From positions 1 to 17,347 of the forward strand of contig JBHHZJ010000075.1 in NCBI GenBank assembly GCA_046758005.1: DNA of 17,347 nt, in the 5' to 3' direction. Below the pieces are notes generated by a model that saw nothing but the letters and a program-made list of their open reading frames with translations, had not been told where the DNA came from and ran no database searches. The translations under genes and the position numbers were made by a program. Source of the stretch: JBHHZJ01 sp046758005 (GTDB lineage Bacteria; Pseudomonadota; Alphaproteobacteria; Kiloniellales; J153). Of the stretch, positions 9,642 to 16,308 are shown in pieces (within the stretch, counting starts at the first letter, position 1; every line of letters starts with the position of its first letter).

Positions 9642-10487
9642 ATGGATGGCCCACTGATCCCAGACCCGCCCGCAGGGGCGCGTCCCTACGTCATCGTCGT
9701 CGGCAACGAAAAGGGCGGCACCGGAAAGTCGACGACGGCCATGCACCTGATCGTCGCGCTGATCAGGTCCGGGTTCACCGTGGGCAGCATCGACCTCGAC
9801 GCGCGCCAGTGCACGCTCAGCCGCTACCTTGCCAACCGACGGAAATACGCCGAGCAGTGCGGGCTGGCGCTGCCCATGCCGGAGCACCGCCAGGTCGAGC
9901 GCTCGAGCGCCCCGACGTCGAAGGAGGCGGAGGTCGAGGAGCAGCGCCGCCTGCGCCAGGCGTGCGCCGAACTGGCCAATTGTCATTTCATCGTCGTGGA
10001 CACCCCCGGCAGCGACGTCTATATCTCCCGGCTGGCGCACGAGAACGCGGACACGCTGATCACGCCGCTCAACGACAGTTTCCTGGACATCGACATGCTG
10101 GCGCGCATCGACCGCGAGCAGCGCGAGGTCCTGGCCCCCAGCGCCTACAGCCAGATGGTCTGGGAACAGAACAACCGGCGCGTCCTCCACGGCCGGCCGC
10201 CGATCGACTGGGTCGTGATGCGCAACCGCCTGACCCATATCGAGGCGCGCAACAAGCGGGAGATCGCCGGGCTCATGGATCAGCTCGCCCGGCGCATCGG
10301 CTTCCGCCTGGCGCCCGGGTTCGGCGAGCGGGTCGTGTTCCGCGAGCTGTTTCTCAAGGGGCTGACCCTGCTCGACCTGCCCGACGACGACCCGGAACTC
10401 GCCCCGAACCCGAGCCACGACTCGGCGCGCCGCGAGATCCTGGCGCTGCTGGAAACGATCGGCCTCACCCAGGCGGCGCCGGCCTGA
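9642..10487 (+). CDS. mipZ: Division plane positioning ATPase MipZ
   Basis: MipZ is a ParA/MinD-like ATPase that forms gradients from the ParB-bound poles and blocks FtsZ assembly away from mid-cell in alphaproteobacteria. The 281-residue protein carries the MipZ-type deviant Walker A VVGNEKGGTGKSTTAMHL (19-36), IDLDARQ (50-56), VDTPGSD (119-125), ITPLNDSFLDIDML, and the family segments DWVVMRNRLTHIEARNK and GFGERVVFRELFLKGLTLLD. These match my recollection of Caulobacter MipZ along the whole length, so it looks functional. An in-frame ATG at 9642 with no strong ribosome binding site is taken as the start. Its stop is 11 bp from the stop of the convergent SPOR-domain gene. Confidence 0.93.
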   Translation: MDGPLIPDPPAGARPYVIVVGNEKGGTGKSTTAMHLIVALIRSGFTVGSIDLDARQCTLSRYLANRRKYAEQCGLALPMPEHRQVERSSAPTSKEAEVEEQRRLRQACAELANCHFIVVDTPGSDVYISRLAHENADTLITPLNDSFLDIDMLARIDREQREVLAPSAYSQMVWEQNNRRVLHGRPPIDWVVMRNRLTHIEARNKREIAGLMDQLARRIGFRLAPGFGERVVFRELFLKGLTLLDLPDDDPELAPNPSHDSARREILALLETIGLTQAAPA

Positions 10488-10498
10488 TAGCGCCGATA

Positions 10499-12061
10499 TC
10501 AGCCGCGGGTGGCGGTGCGGACCACCAGGCACTCCTGGCGTTCGGCCCGAAACAAGGCGCAAAAATTCGCGGCTTCGCGGCGTTCGGTGAAGGGGCCGGT
10601 GCGCACGCGGATCACCGTGCCCCGGCCGGCAAGCTTGGTTTTGTAAAGCTTGAGCTTCATCCCGGCCAGGATCCCCGGGAACCGGCGCTTCAGCTTGCGC
10701 CACTCGCGCGCGGCCCCGGCGTGCGTCTTGACCGAGGCGAGCTGAACGACGAAGTCGGCCTCGCCCGGACCCGTGGTCGCGCGCGCACCGCCCGAGGGCG
10801 GCCGGGCGGGCGTCACGTTCGGCTTGCGCGCCGGCACCGGCGCCGACCAGCCGGTCCGCCCGGCGCCCGGCTCGGTATCGGCCGGCTCGGTATCGGCCGC
10901 GCCGGTTTGGCCGGTCCCGGTCTCCTCCGCGCCGGTTTGGTCGGCCCCGGTCTCCTCCGCGCCGGGATCCTCGATCGCCTTCTTCGGCGCCGGCACGGTG
11001 ACGCGGCCCCGCACCGCCTTGACCACGAGCCCGAACTCGTGCGCGCCCGGCGGCAAGGGCGCGTCCGGGATGAACACCCATTCCCCGAAGGCGTCGGCAA
11101 TCGCGGTGCCGATCGGCGTACCGTTGTGGAGCACGATCAGCTCGCTGCCCGGCGCCGCCCGTCCGGCGATCACGGCGGCCCCGTCGGGGTCGATCCGCAC
11201 CACGTCGACCGAGGGTTCCGTCCCGCTCGGCTCCGTTTCGGCTGGCGCCGCGGCCGCGGCGGCCGGCTCCGGGACCTTGCCGAGCCGCTCCGGCACCGGC
11301 TCCGCGGCGGGCGCGGGTTCGGCGGCCGGCGGCGCCCCGGCGGGTTCGACGGGTTCGGCAGCCTCCGGCGCCGGCGCCGTCTCGGCCGCGACCGCTGCGG
11401 GAACCTCCCCCGGGACTTCCGGTTCCGCGCCCGCGTCCGGCGCGGCGGCACCCAGCGGGCCTTCGACGGCGGCCTGCGCCGGGGCCTCGCGCGCGGCGAG
11501 GCCGGTTCCGGCGCCGGCGACCTGCGCCGCGCGACCGCCGGGGTCCGGCCCCTGCGCCTGGAAGGACACCCAAGCGATTGCGGCGACCGCGGCGCAACCG
11601 ACCAGCACCGCCGCCGGCCAGAGCCAACGGTTGGCGCGCGGCTCCCTGGGCATGGAGTCGATCCCGACCCGCCAGCCGGGGGTGGGCGACGGCATCGCAG
11701 CCGCCGAGGCATGCGGGGCGGCCGGGGCATCGGCCGGCGTATCGGACGGCGGCTCGATGCTCGTTGCCGGTTCGGCCTCGGGCAGATCCAAGGAATCGGT
11801 GGCGCGGAGCGTCTTGCGGAACAGGTTGAACGGCAGCAGGCTCGCGGCCGCGACCGGCTCCGCCTCCCGTATCGCCGCGTCCTTCGCTTCGCCGTCCGAT
11901 ATGAAGGCGAGCTGGACCGGCTCGTCGCCCGCGTCGTCGCCCGCACCCCCGGCGAGCTCGGGCTCGGAACGCTCGATCGGGGGCCTGCGCTTGCCGGCCG
12001 GCACGGCGCAGCCCTTGCGCGCGAGCAGCGCCCGCGCCGGGGAGACTTCGTGCAGGGTCAT
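10499..12061 (-). CDS. Single-pass membrane protein with Ig-like and C-terminal SPOR domains
   Basis: A 520-residue protein not recognised as a named family. A polar N-terminal region of about 145 residues is cytoplasmic if the orientation is type II. One membrane helix lies at about 146-166 (LWPAAVLVGCAAVAAIAWV). A long Ala/Pro/Glu linker (170-285) follows, then an Ig-like domain at about 288-350 (RAAPGSELIVLHNGTPIG, FGEWVFIP). That domain resembles those found before LysM domains in alphaproteobacterial envelope proteins. A repetitive Thr/Gly/Glu linker (369-398) leads to a SPOR domain (about 436-515) with VVQLASV, REWRKLKRRF and GRGTVIRVRTGPF. SPOR domains bind denuded glycan, so septal or peptidoglycan anchoring from the inner membrane is inferred. 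The ATG overlaps the parA-like stop as ATGA, so translation is likely coupled, suggesting the ATPase and membrane protein work together. Confidence 0.85.
   Translation of the reverse strand: MTLHEVSPARALLARKGCAVPAGKRRPPIERSEPELAGGAGDDAGDEPVQLAFISDGEAKDAAIREAEPVAAASLLPFNLFRKTLRATDSLDLPEAEPATSIEPPSDTPADAPAAPHASAAAMPSPTPGWRVGIDSMPREPRANRWLWPAAVLVGCAAVAAIAWVSFQAQGPDPGGRAAQVAGAGTGLAAREAPAQAAVEGPLGAAAPDAGAEPEVPGEVPAAVAAETAPAPEAAEPVEPAGAPPAAEPAPAAEPVPERLGKVPEPAAAAAAPAETEPSGTEPSVDVVRIDPDGAAVIAGRAAPGSELIVLHNGTPIGTAIADAFGEWVFIPDAPLPPGAHEFGLVVKAVRGRVTVPAPKKAIEDPGAEETGADQTGAEETGTGQTGAADTEPADTEPGAGRTGWSAPVPARKPNVTPARPPSGGARATTGPGEADFVVQLASVKTHAGAAREWRKLKRRFPGILAGMKLKLYKTKLAGRGTVIRVRTGPFTERREAANFCALFRAERQECLVVRTATRG
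10867..10958 (-). repeat. Intragenic tandem repeats (2 x 15 bp and 2 x 30 bp)
   Basis: Two exact 15-bp copies (10867-10881, 10882-10896) are followed by two 30-bp copies (10899-10928, 10929-10958) that differ at two positions. They encode the DTEPA/DTEPG and GAEETGTGQT/GAEETGADQT linker repeats just before the SPOR domain of the host gene. All units are multiples of three, so copy-number change would alter linker length without a frameshift. Confidence 0.85.
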
Positions 12062-12771
12062 GACAGATCCCGCCGTTGCACGCCGGCCGCCGCGAAGACC
12101 TTGCCCGAACTGGACGCCGCCGGCAGCGCCGGCAAGGCCGCGGGCCGCAGGCGGCCCTCGATGCGGCCGCTCAGGTAGGTCCAAAGCTCGCCGATCTCGT
12201 CGGCCGAGCGCGACACGCCGGGCAGCTCCATCACCGTGCGCCCGTCGATCATGCTGGCGGCGAAGTCGACCCGCTGGTGCACGACGACCGGGGCGAGCAT
12301 GCCGTGCTGCGACAGGATGGCGACCGCCTCGGCCGTGATGCGCGCCCGCGGCGCCGCGCCGTTCAGCACGAAGATCAGCGGCTTGCCCAGGTGCTCGACC
12401 AGCTCGACCGTGGCCCCGATCGACCTCAGGTCGTGAGGACTCGGGCGACTCGGGATCACCACCAGGTCCGAGATCCGGATCACGTCCCCGATCGTGGCGT
12501 TGAGCGCCGGCGGCGTGTCCACGATCAGAAGCCCGATTCCCATGCCGCGCAGCCGCTCGACGTCCCCGGAAAGTTCCGGAATCGCGGTCTGCACGAAGAC
12601 CGGTGTCGGCGCCTCGCGCCTGTTCCACCAGTCGGCCAGACTGCCTTGCGGATCCGCATCGACCAGGGCGACCGGCCCGCCGCCGGTGCGCTCGGCCTGC
12701 ACCGCCAAATGCCCGGCCAAGGTCGTCTTACCCGAACCTCCCTTGCGGGAAGCAATCACCACCACCTTCAT
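12058..12771 (-). CDS. ParA/MinD-family ATPase
   Basis: A 237-residue ParA-type protein with deviant Walker A KGGSGKTT (10-17), DADPQGSLADWW (38-49) and VDTPP (84-88). A typical ParA ending region follows (ELPGVSRSADEIGELWTYL, about 182-200). These ATPases dimerise on ATP, often bind DNA non-specifically and position cargo such as chromosomes, plasmids, chemotaxis arrays or envelope machines. No ParB gene or parS-like repeat is visible, so chromosome partition is not indicated. The ATGA overlap with the downstream SPOR/Ig membrane protein suggests that protein is its partner or cargo. A likely promoter lies 58 bp upstream of the start. Distinct from MipZ in sequence and gene context. Confidence 0.88.
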   Translation of the reverse strand: MKVVVIASRKGGSGKTTLAGHLAVQAERTGGGPVALVDADPQGSLADWWNRREAPTPVFVQTAIPELSGDVERLRGMGIGLLIVDTPPALNATIGDVIRISDLVVIPSRPSPHDLRSIGATVELVEHLGKPLIFVLNGAAPRARITAEAVAILSQHGMLAPVVVHQRVDFAASMIDGRTVMELPGVSRSADEIGELWTYLSGRIEGRLRPAALPALPAASSSGKVFAAAGVQRRDLS

Positions 12772-12828
12772 TGTACCGCTTGCCGCCCCCGGCTAAGGAT
12801 CGGGCTTAACGCGCCACGGATTGCCTGA

Positions 12829-12857
12829 ATTGTCGTCCGGCGTTCGCAGACACACAA
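12829..12857 (-). promoter_or_regulatory. Predicted promoter of the parA-like/SPOR operon
   Basis: On the minus strand TTGTGT (12857-12852) is followed after 17 bases by GACAAT (12834-12829). The -10 matches at four positions and the -35 at its key TTG. Transcription would start near 12822, leaving a leader of about 50 bases. The 237-bp gap to tadA otherwise holds the tadA terminator. Confidence 0.35.
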
Positions 12858-12929
12858 CATGTACCCACGATGCGATTGGACTCTACAATATCTGGTCGCG
12901 TGGGGAAACCCTTGCCGCACCGCCGAGGG

Positions 12930-12957
12930 AAAAAATTTCGCCGACGATCATGCGGCG
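12930..12957 (-). terminator. Likely intrinsic terminator downstream of tadA
   Basis: The minus strand reads CGCCG (12957-12953), a 9-base spacer, CGGCG (12943-12939), then AAA and a run of six T (12935-12930). The stem is short, but the T-run is the clearest in this GC-rich stretch. It sits about 50 bases after the tadA stop, separating it from the parA-like operon. Confidence 0.45.
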
Positions 12958-13008
12958 CGCGCACGCCCTCGCGATCGCGGGCCGGTCCTGGGAAACCTTT
13001 CGAGATCG

Positions 13009-13467
13009 TTAGCGCCGGGCCTGGAAGAAGGCCTTGAGCAGCGCGGCGCAGCGAGTCTCCTCGAGGCCGCCGATCACCTCGGGCCGGTGGTGGCAGGTCG
13101 GCTGCCGGTAGATGCGGGGCCCGTGGTCGACCCCGCCGCCCTTGGCGTCGTAGGCGCCGAAGTAGAGCCGGCGCAGCCGGGCGAACGAGATCGCCGTCGC
13201 GCACATGGGGCAGGGCTCCAGCGTGACGTAGAGGTCGGCGCCTTCCAGCCGCTTGGCGCCGAGGCGCCGGGCCGCCGCCTGGATCGCCAGCAGCTCGGCG
13301 TGGGCTGTGGGATCGCTCTGCGCCTCGACCCGGTTGTGGGCGCGGGCCAGGAGCTCGCCGCTCCTCCCGTCGACCAGCACAGCGCCGACCGGGACCTCGC
13401 CGAGATCGGCGGCGGCGCGCGCCTCGTGCAGCGCCAGCTCCATGGGCGAAGTCCGGCCGCTCGGCAT
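13009..13467 (-). CDS. tadA: tRNA-specific adenosine deaminase TadA
   Basis: TadA deaminates adenosine 34 to inosine in tRNA-Arg(ACG) and is essential in most bacteria. The 152-residue protein shows the zinc-dependent deaminase signature: H56-A57-E58 (proton-shuttling E58) and P85-C86-x-x-C89 as the other zinc ligands. An N-terminal VPVGAVLVD segment and the RRLYFGAYDAKGGGVDHG region are also present. The ATG at 13467 was chosen because a CAGGGTG ribosome binding site lies 7 bases before it; the internal ATG at 13443 has none, and the longer open frame upstream looks non-coding. In relatives tadA usually neighbours an rluB-type gene directly; here four features intervene. Confidence 0.93.
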   Translation of the reverse strand: MPSGRTSPMELALHEARAAADLGEVPVGAVLVDGRSGELLARAHNRVEAQSDPTAHAELLAIQAAARRLGAKRLEGADLYVTLEPCPMCATAISFARLRRLYFGAYDAKGGGVDHGPRIYRQPTCHHRPEVIGGLEETRCAALLKAFFQARR

Positions 13468-13545
13468 GGCCGCACCCTGCCGCCGGGCGCCGCGGCGGTC
13501 AAGCCGCGCCGGCCCTGCCTCAAGCCCGATTGAAGGCGCGCGGCC

Positions 13546-13559
13546 TTGCTCCATGTCAA
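13546..13559 (+). promoter_or_regulatory. Crp/Fnr(FixK)-like box upstream of DUF3775 gene 1
   Basis: TTGCTCCATGTCAA fits TTG-N8-CAA with a full GTCAA half-site, the dyad recognised by FNR/FixK/Anr-type regulators. Its centre lies 75.5 bases before the last base of the leader and is about 41.5 bases before a start site predicted from TATGTG at 13582-13587, the usual class II activator spacing. The -10 match is weak, which is expected of an activated promoter. Confidence 0.45.
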
Positions 13560-13634
13560 ATGCGGCCCTTGGCGCCCATGTTATGTGAGAGGCCACCACC
13601 ATATGCGAGACAGCAAGGCAAGGACGTTCGGACC

Positions 13635-14039
13635 ATGCTGCAGATCAACCCGGAGACGGTGTGTTTCATCATCGTCAAGGCGCGCGAGTTCGACGCCAAG
13701 GAGGACGTCGTCGAAGCGGACCCGGGGTCGAACCCGGCCGACGAAGGCGAGCGCGGGGTGCTTGCGGATTACCCCGACGACCCGGTCTTCGAGGAGCTGG
13801 AGAACCTGATCGACTCGCTCAACGAGGACGAACAGGCCGACCTCGTCGCGCTCGCCTGGGTCGGGCGCGAGGATTACACCGCCGAGGAATGGAACGAGGC
13901 CGTGGCCGAAGCACAGGAACGGCGCACCGGCTCCACGGCCAAGTATCTGCTCGGCATGCCGTTGCTCGCCGACTACCTGGAAGAGGGCCTCTCCCAGCTC
14001 GGCTATTCCTGCGCGGACGAGGAGCTGGGGCGCCCGTGA
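13635..14039 (+). CDS. DUF3775 domain-containing protein (copy 1)
   Basis: A 134-residue acidic cytoplasmic protein of the uncharacterised DUF3775 family. Recognisable segments are the N-terminal INPETVCFIIVKAREFDAK (4-22), NEDEQADLVALAWVGREDYT (62-81) and KYLLGMPLLADYLEEGL (about 101-117). No catalytic motif, signal peptide or membrane segment is seen. The ATG at 13635 aligns with the start of its neighbour and has AGGAC 9 bases upstream. The next gene is a paralogue of identical length; a gapless hand alignment gives about 73 of 134 identical residues. A Crp/Fnr-like box ends 75 bases before the ATG. Function unknown; possibly oxygen- or redox-regulated. Confidence 0.88.
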   Translation: MLQINPETVCFIIVKAREFDAKEDVVEADPGSNPADEGERGVLADYPDDPVFEELENLIDSLNEDEQADLVALAWVGREDYTAEEWNEAVAEAQERRTGSTAKYLLGMPLLADYLEEGLSQLGYSCADEELGRP

Positions 14040-14071
14040 GCGTGACGGCGACACCGCGGCGCCGCCCGCAT

Positions 14072-14085
14072 TTGTCGTAGATCAA
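14072..14085 (+). promoter_or_regulatory. Crp/Fnr(FixK)-like box upstream of DUF3775 gene 2
   Basis: TTGTCGTAGATCAA has a full ATCAA half-site and the TTG of the other half, matching FNR/FixK-type dyads. Its centre is 41.5 bases before a start site predicted from TAAACT (14108-14113), or about 46.5 before one from TATTAT (14113-14118). The surrounding 116-bp spacer is locally AT-rich at 14108-14124. It ends 70 bases before the gene's ATG, almost the same layout as for copy 1. Confidence 0.55.
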
Positions 14086-14155
14086 TACCGCTGCGCGGCG
14101 GCCGGGCTAAACTATTATTAAATGCTTCCGTGTGGCGCGGCGGGAGGCCCGCGAG

Positions 14156-14560
14156 ATGCTGGAGATCGACCCGGAAATCGTCTATTTCCTGATCCTCAAG
14201 GCGCGCGCGTTCGACGACAAGGACGAACCCGGCGGGATCGACCCCGACGCCGGACGCGCCGAGGCCGTCCGCCACCGGACCATGCGCTACGTCGACGGCG
14301 ACCCGGTCGCCCAGGAGATCGACGACACGATCGCCGTACTCAACGAGGACCAGCAGGCCGAGCTGGTTGCGCTCGCCTGGCTCGGCCGCGGCGACTTCAC
14401 CGCCGAGGAATGGGCCGAGGCGGTGCGCACGGCGCGCGAGCGCCGCACGGCGTCGACCGCGGAGTACCTGCTCGGGACGCCGCTGCTCGGCGATTACCTC
14501 GAAGAGGGCCTGGCCCAGCTCGGCTTCGCCGTCGAGGACCTCGAACCCGCCCGGGCCTGA
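14156..14560 (+). CDS. DUF3775 domain-containing protein (copy 2)
   Basis: A 134-residue paralogue of the preceding gene, also DUF3775. The start is the ATG at 14156, because it aligns with copy 1 (MLEIDPEIV against MLQINPETV) and has GGGAGG 8 bases upstream; a GTG at 14132 would only add eight unaligned residues. The C-terminal half is best conserved between copies (NEDQQAELVALAWLGRGD, TAEEWAEAV, YLLGTPLLGDYLEEGL), while residues 23-50 are divergent. It has its own upstream box, so the two copies need not be expressed together. Role unknown. Confidence 0.88.
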   Translation: MLEIDPEIVYFLILKARAFDDKDEPGGIDPDAGRAEAVRHRTMRYVDGDPVAQEIDDTIAVLNEDQQAELVALAWLGRGDFTAEEWAEAVRTARERRTASTAEYLLGTPLLGDYLEEGLAQLGFAVEDLEPARA

Positions 14561-14603
14561 GCCGCGCGCCGATGACCAACCCGGGACAGGCCGCCGCCCG
14601 GCG

Positions 14604-14632
14604 TTGCCAGCGGACCGCGCCGCGCCTATAAG
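14604..14632 (+). promoter_or_regulatory. Strong sigma-70-type promoter, apparently giving a leaderless mRNA
   Basis: TTGCCA (14604-14609), a 17-base spacer and TATAAG (14627-14632) match the consensus at five of six positions in each hexamer. Transcription would start near 14639, only about two bases before the ATG at 14641, and there is no ribosome binding site between. Confidence 0.6.
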
Positions 14633-14640
14633 TCGGGCCC

Positions 14641-15363
14641 ATGGCGCACCGGCCGGTCATCGGGCTGACCCTGGATTCGGAAGCCCCGGGCGGATACTCC
14701 AACCGACCCTGGTACGCGGTTCGCGAGAACTACTGCGCGGCGGTTTTGCGGGCCGGCGGCCTCCCGGTCCTGCTGCCGCACGAGCCCGACCAGGCCGGTG
14801 CCTATCTGGACGCGCTTGACGGGCTGGTCGTCACCGGCGGCCATTTCGACGTGGACCCGGCCTACTTCGGCGCCGAGTCGCGCCACGATACCGTCAGGAC
14901 CAAGGACCGGCGCACCGCGTTCGAGTGGGCGCTCACCGAGGCGGCGCTCGCGCGCGACCTGCCGGTGCTCGGCATTTGCGGCGGGCAGCAGCTCCTCAAC
15001 GTCGCCTTGGGCGGGACGCTGATTCAGCACATTCCCGACGAGGTCGATGGCGCGCTCGCGCACGAACAACCCAACCCGCGCGACGAGCCGGGGCACCGCG
15101 TCCGACTGACGCCCGGCTCCCTGCTGCACCGCATCTGCGGCGCGGACGAGTTCGACGTGAACAGCGCGCACCATCAGGCCGCCAAGGAGGTCGGTCCCGG
15201 CGTGATCGTCAACGCGCGCGCCCCGGACGGGGTCATCGAGGGCATCGAGGCCACCGCCCACCGCTACTGCCTTGGCGTGCAGTGGCATCCCGAGTACGGC
15301 GTGAGCCCGGGCGACGAGGCGATCTTCGCCGCCCTGGTGGCCGCCGCCGACGGGCGGCCATGA
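14641..15363 (+). CDS. PuuD-like class I glutamine amidotransferase (gamma-glutamyl-GABA hydrolase family)
   Basis: A 240-residue member of the peptidase C26 / PuuD family, which hydrolyses gamma-glutamyl bonds such as in gamma-glutamyl-GABA during putrescine use. The catalytic triad is visible: C113 in GICGGQQLLN (111-120), and H216 and E218 in QWHPEYG (214-220). The N-terminal RPVIGLT and the TGGHFDVDPAYFG segment (65-77) are family traits. The true substrate is uncertain, since no other putrescine-pathway gene is nearby. The start is fixed by the RPVIGLT motif four residues in. It has its own promoter and overlaps the pseudouridine synthase gene by ATGA. Confidence 0.88.
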   Translation: MAHRPVIGLTLDSEAPGGYSNRPWYAVRENYCAAVLRAGGLPVLLPHEPDQAGAYLDALDGLVVTGGHFDVDPAYFGAESRHDTVRTKDRRTAFEWALTEAALARDLPVLGICGGQQLLNVALGGTLIQHIPDEVDGALAHEQPNPRDEPGHRVRLTPGSLLHRICGADEFDVNSAHHQAAKEVGPGVIVNARAPDGVIEGIEATAHRYCLGVQWHPEYGVSPGDEAIFAALVAAADGRP

Positions 15364-16214
15364 GCGCGGCGCAGAAGGGCGAGCGGGTCGCCAAGGCGAT
15401 CGCCCGCGCCGGCCTTTGCTCGCGGCGCGAGGCCGAACGCCTGATCGCCGCGCGGCGGGTCAGCGTCGACGGCGTCGTGCTCGAGTCCCCCGCCGTTGTC
15501 GTGGCGCCCGGCGCCACCGTCACCGTCGACGGCAAGCCCCTGCCGGCGCCCGGGCCGGTGCGGCTGTGGCGCTACCACAAGCCCAGGGGGATCATCACCA
15601 CCGCGCGCGACCCGCAGGGCCGGCCCACCGTGTTCGACCGCCTGCCGCCGGAGCTGCCGCGGGTCGTGACGGTCGGCCGCCTGGACCTCAACTCCGAGGG
15701 CCTGCTGCTGCTCACCAACGACGGCGCGCTCAAACGCCGGCTCGAGCTGCCGGCCACCGGCTGGACCCGGCGCTACCGCGTGCGCGTGCACGGCAAGGTC
15801 GAGCCGGCGCGGCTCGCGGCGCTGGCGCGCGGTGTGCGCGTGGGCGGGGTCGAGTACGGACCCATCCATGCCGCGCTCGAACGCCGGACCGGCGCCAACG
15901 CCTGGCTGAGCGTCGCCCTCAGGGAAGGCAGGAACCGGGAGGTGCGCCGGGTCATGGAGCACCTGGGCCTGAGCGTGAGCCGACTGATCCGCGTCGCCTA
16001 CGGCCCGTTCCAGCTCGGCCGCCTGCGCCCGGGCGAGGTCGCGGAGGCGCCGGCCAAGGTCTTGCGCGAGCAGCTCGGCATAGGCCAGCCCGCCGAGCGC
16101 AAGGCCGGCTCCGCCAAGGCCAAAGCGCGCCCGCGCAAGCCGGGAGGGCGCAAGTCGGTCGCGCGCAAGCCAAGGGCACTGGGCGCCCACGACAAGTTTG
16201 GGCGCCGACCCTGA
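15360..16214 (+). CDS. rluB: RluB/RsuA-family rRNA pseudouridine synthase
   Basis: The enzyme isomerises a uridine in ribosomal RNA to pseudouridine; by analogy with RluB the site would be 23S U2605. The 284-residue protein has an N-terminal S4 RNA-binding domain (about 6-65), the catalytic motif GRLDLNSEGLLLLTNDG (106-122) with D109, and the family segment EGRNREVRRVMEHLGLSVSRLIRVAYGP (split around 188-215). A Lys/Arg/Pro-rich tail of about 40 residues follows, common in alphaproteobacterial members. Target specificity between RluB, RluE, RluF and RsuA cannot be settled here. It starts inside the stop of the upstream amidotransferase (ATGA). rsmD, a frequent next neighbour, is not found. Confidence 0.88.
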   Translation: MSAAQKGERVAKAIARAGLCSRREAERLIAARRVSVDGVVLESPAVVVAPGATVTVDGKPLPAPGPVRLWRYHKPRGIITTARDPQGRPTVFDRLPPELPRVVTVGRLDLNSEGLLLLTNDGALKRRLELPATGWTRRYRVRVHGKVEPARLAALARGVRVGGVEYGPIHAALERRTGANAWLSVALREGRNREVRRVMEHLGLSVSRLIRVAYGPFQLGRLRPGEVAEAPAKVLREQLGIGQPAERKAGSAKAKARPRKPGGRKSVARKPRALGAHDKFGRRP

Positions 16215-16273
16215 CAGCGGTTGGCGGCCGTGACGCCCATACGGAAGAATCTCCTGTTGTTCTTGTTATGTTC

Positions 16274-16282
16274 TGGTATACT
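16274..16282 (+). promoter_or_regulatory. Extended -10 promoter upstream of the methyltransferase
   Basis: TG-N-TATACT (TG 16274-16275, hexamer 16277-16282) is an extended -10 element lacking a clear -35. Transcription would start near 16289, leaving a leader of about 57 bases. It lies in the first AT-richer stretch after the GC-rich chromosome section. Confidence 0.5.
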
Positions 16283-16290
16283 AACCTCGG

Positions 16291-16308
16291 CCTAGATGAG
16301 ACCCTAGG
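16291..16308. repeat. Short inverted repeat CCTAG-N8-CTAGG
   Basis: Perfect 5-bp arms (16291-16295 and 16304-16308) lie right after the predicted methyltransferase transcription start. The position would suit an autoregulatory operator, but arms this short can occur by chance. CTAG is rare in such GC-rich bacterial DNA, which makes the pair slightly more notable. Confidence 0.3.

Noticed and set aside
10484..10502. Inverted repeat CTGATA-N7-TATCAG between mipZ and the convergent SPOR gene
   Set aside because: The arms are made largely of the two facing CTGA stop contexts, and no T-run follows on either strand, so it is not a convincing terminator.
8949..11627. An 892-codon open frame on the minus strand
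   Set aside because: It runs antisense through the ABA-like gene and mipZ and out of frame with the SPOR gene, with Arg/Gly/Ala-rich low-complexity sequence typical of high-GC shadows.
12821..13012. A 63-codon plus-strand open frame in the gap between the parA-like gene and tadA
   Set aside because: No ribosome binding site or recognisable motif, and it overlaps the predicted promoter and terminator on the other strand.
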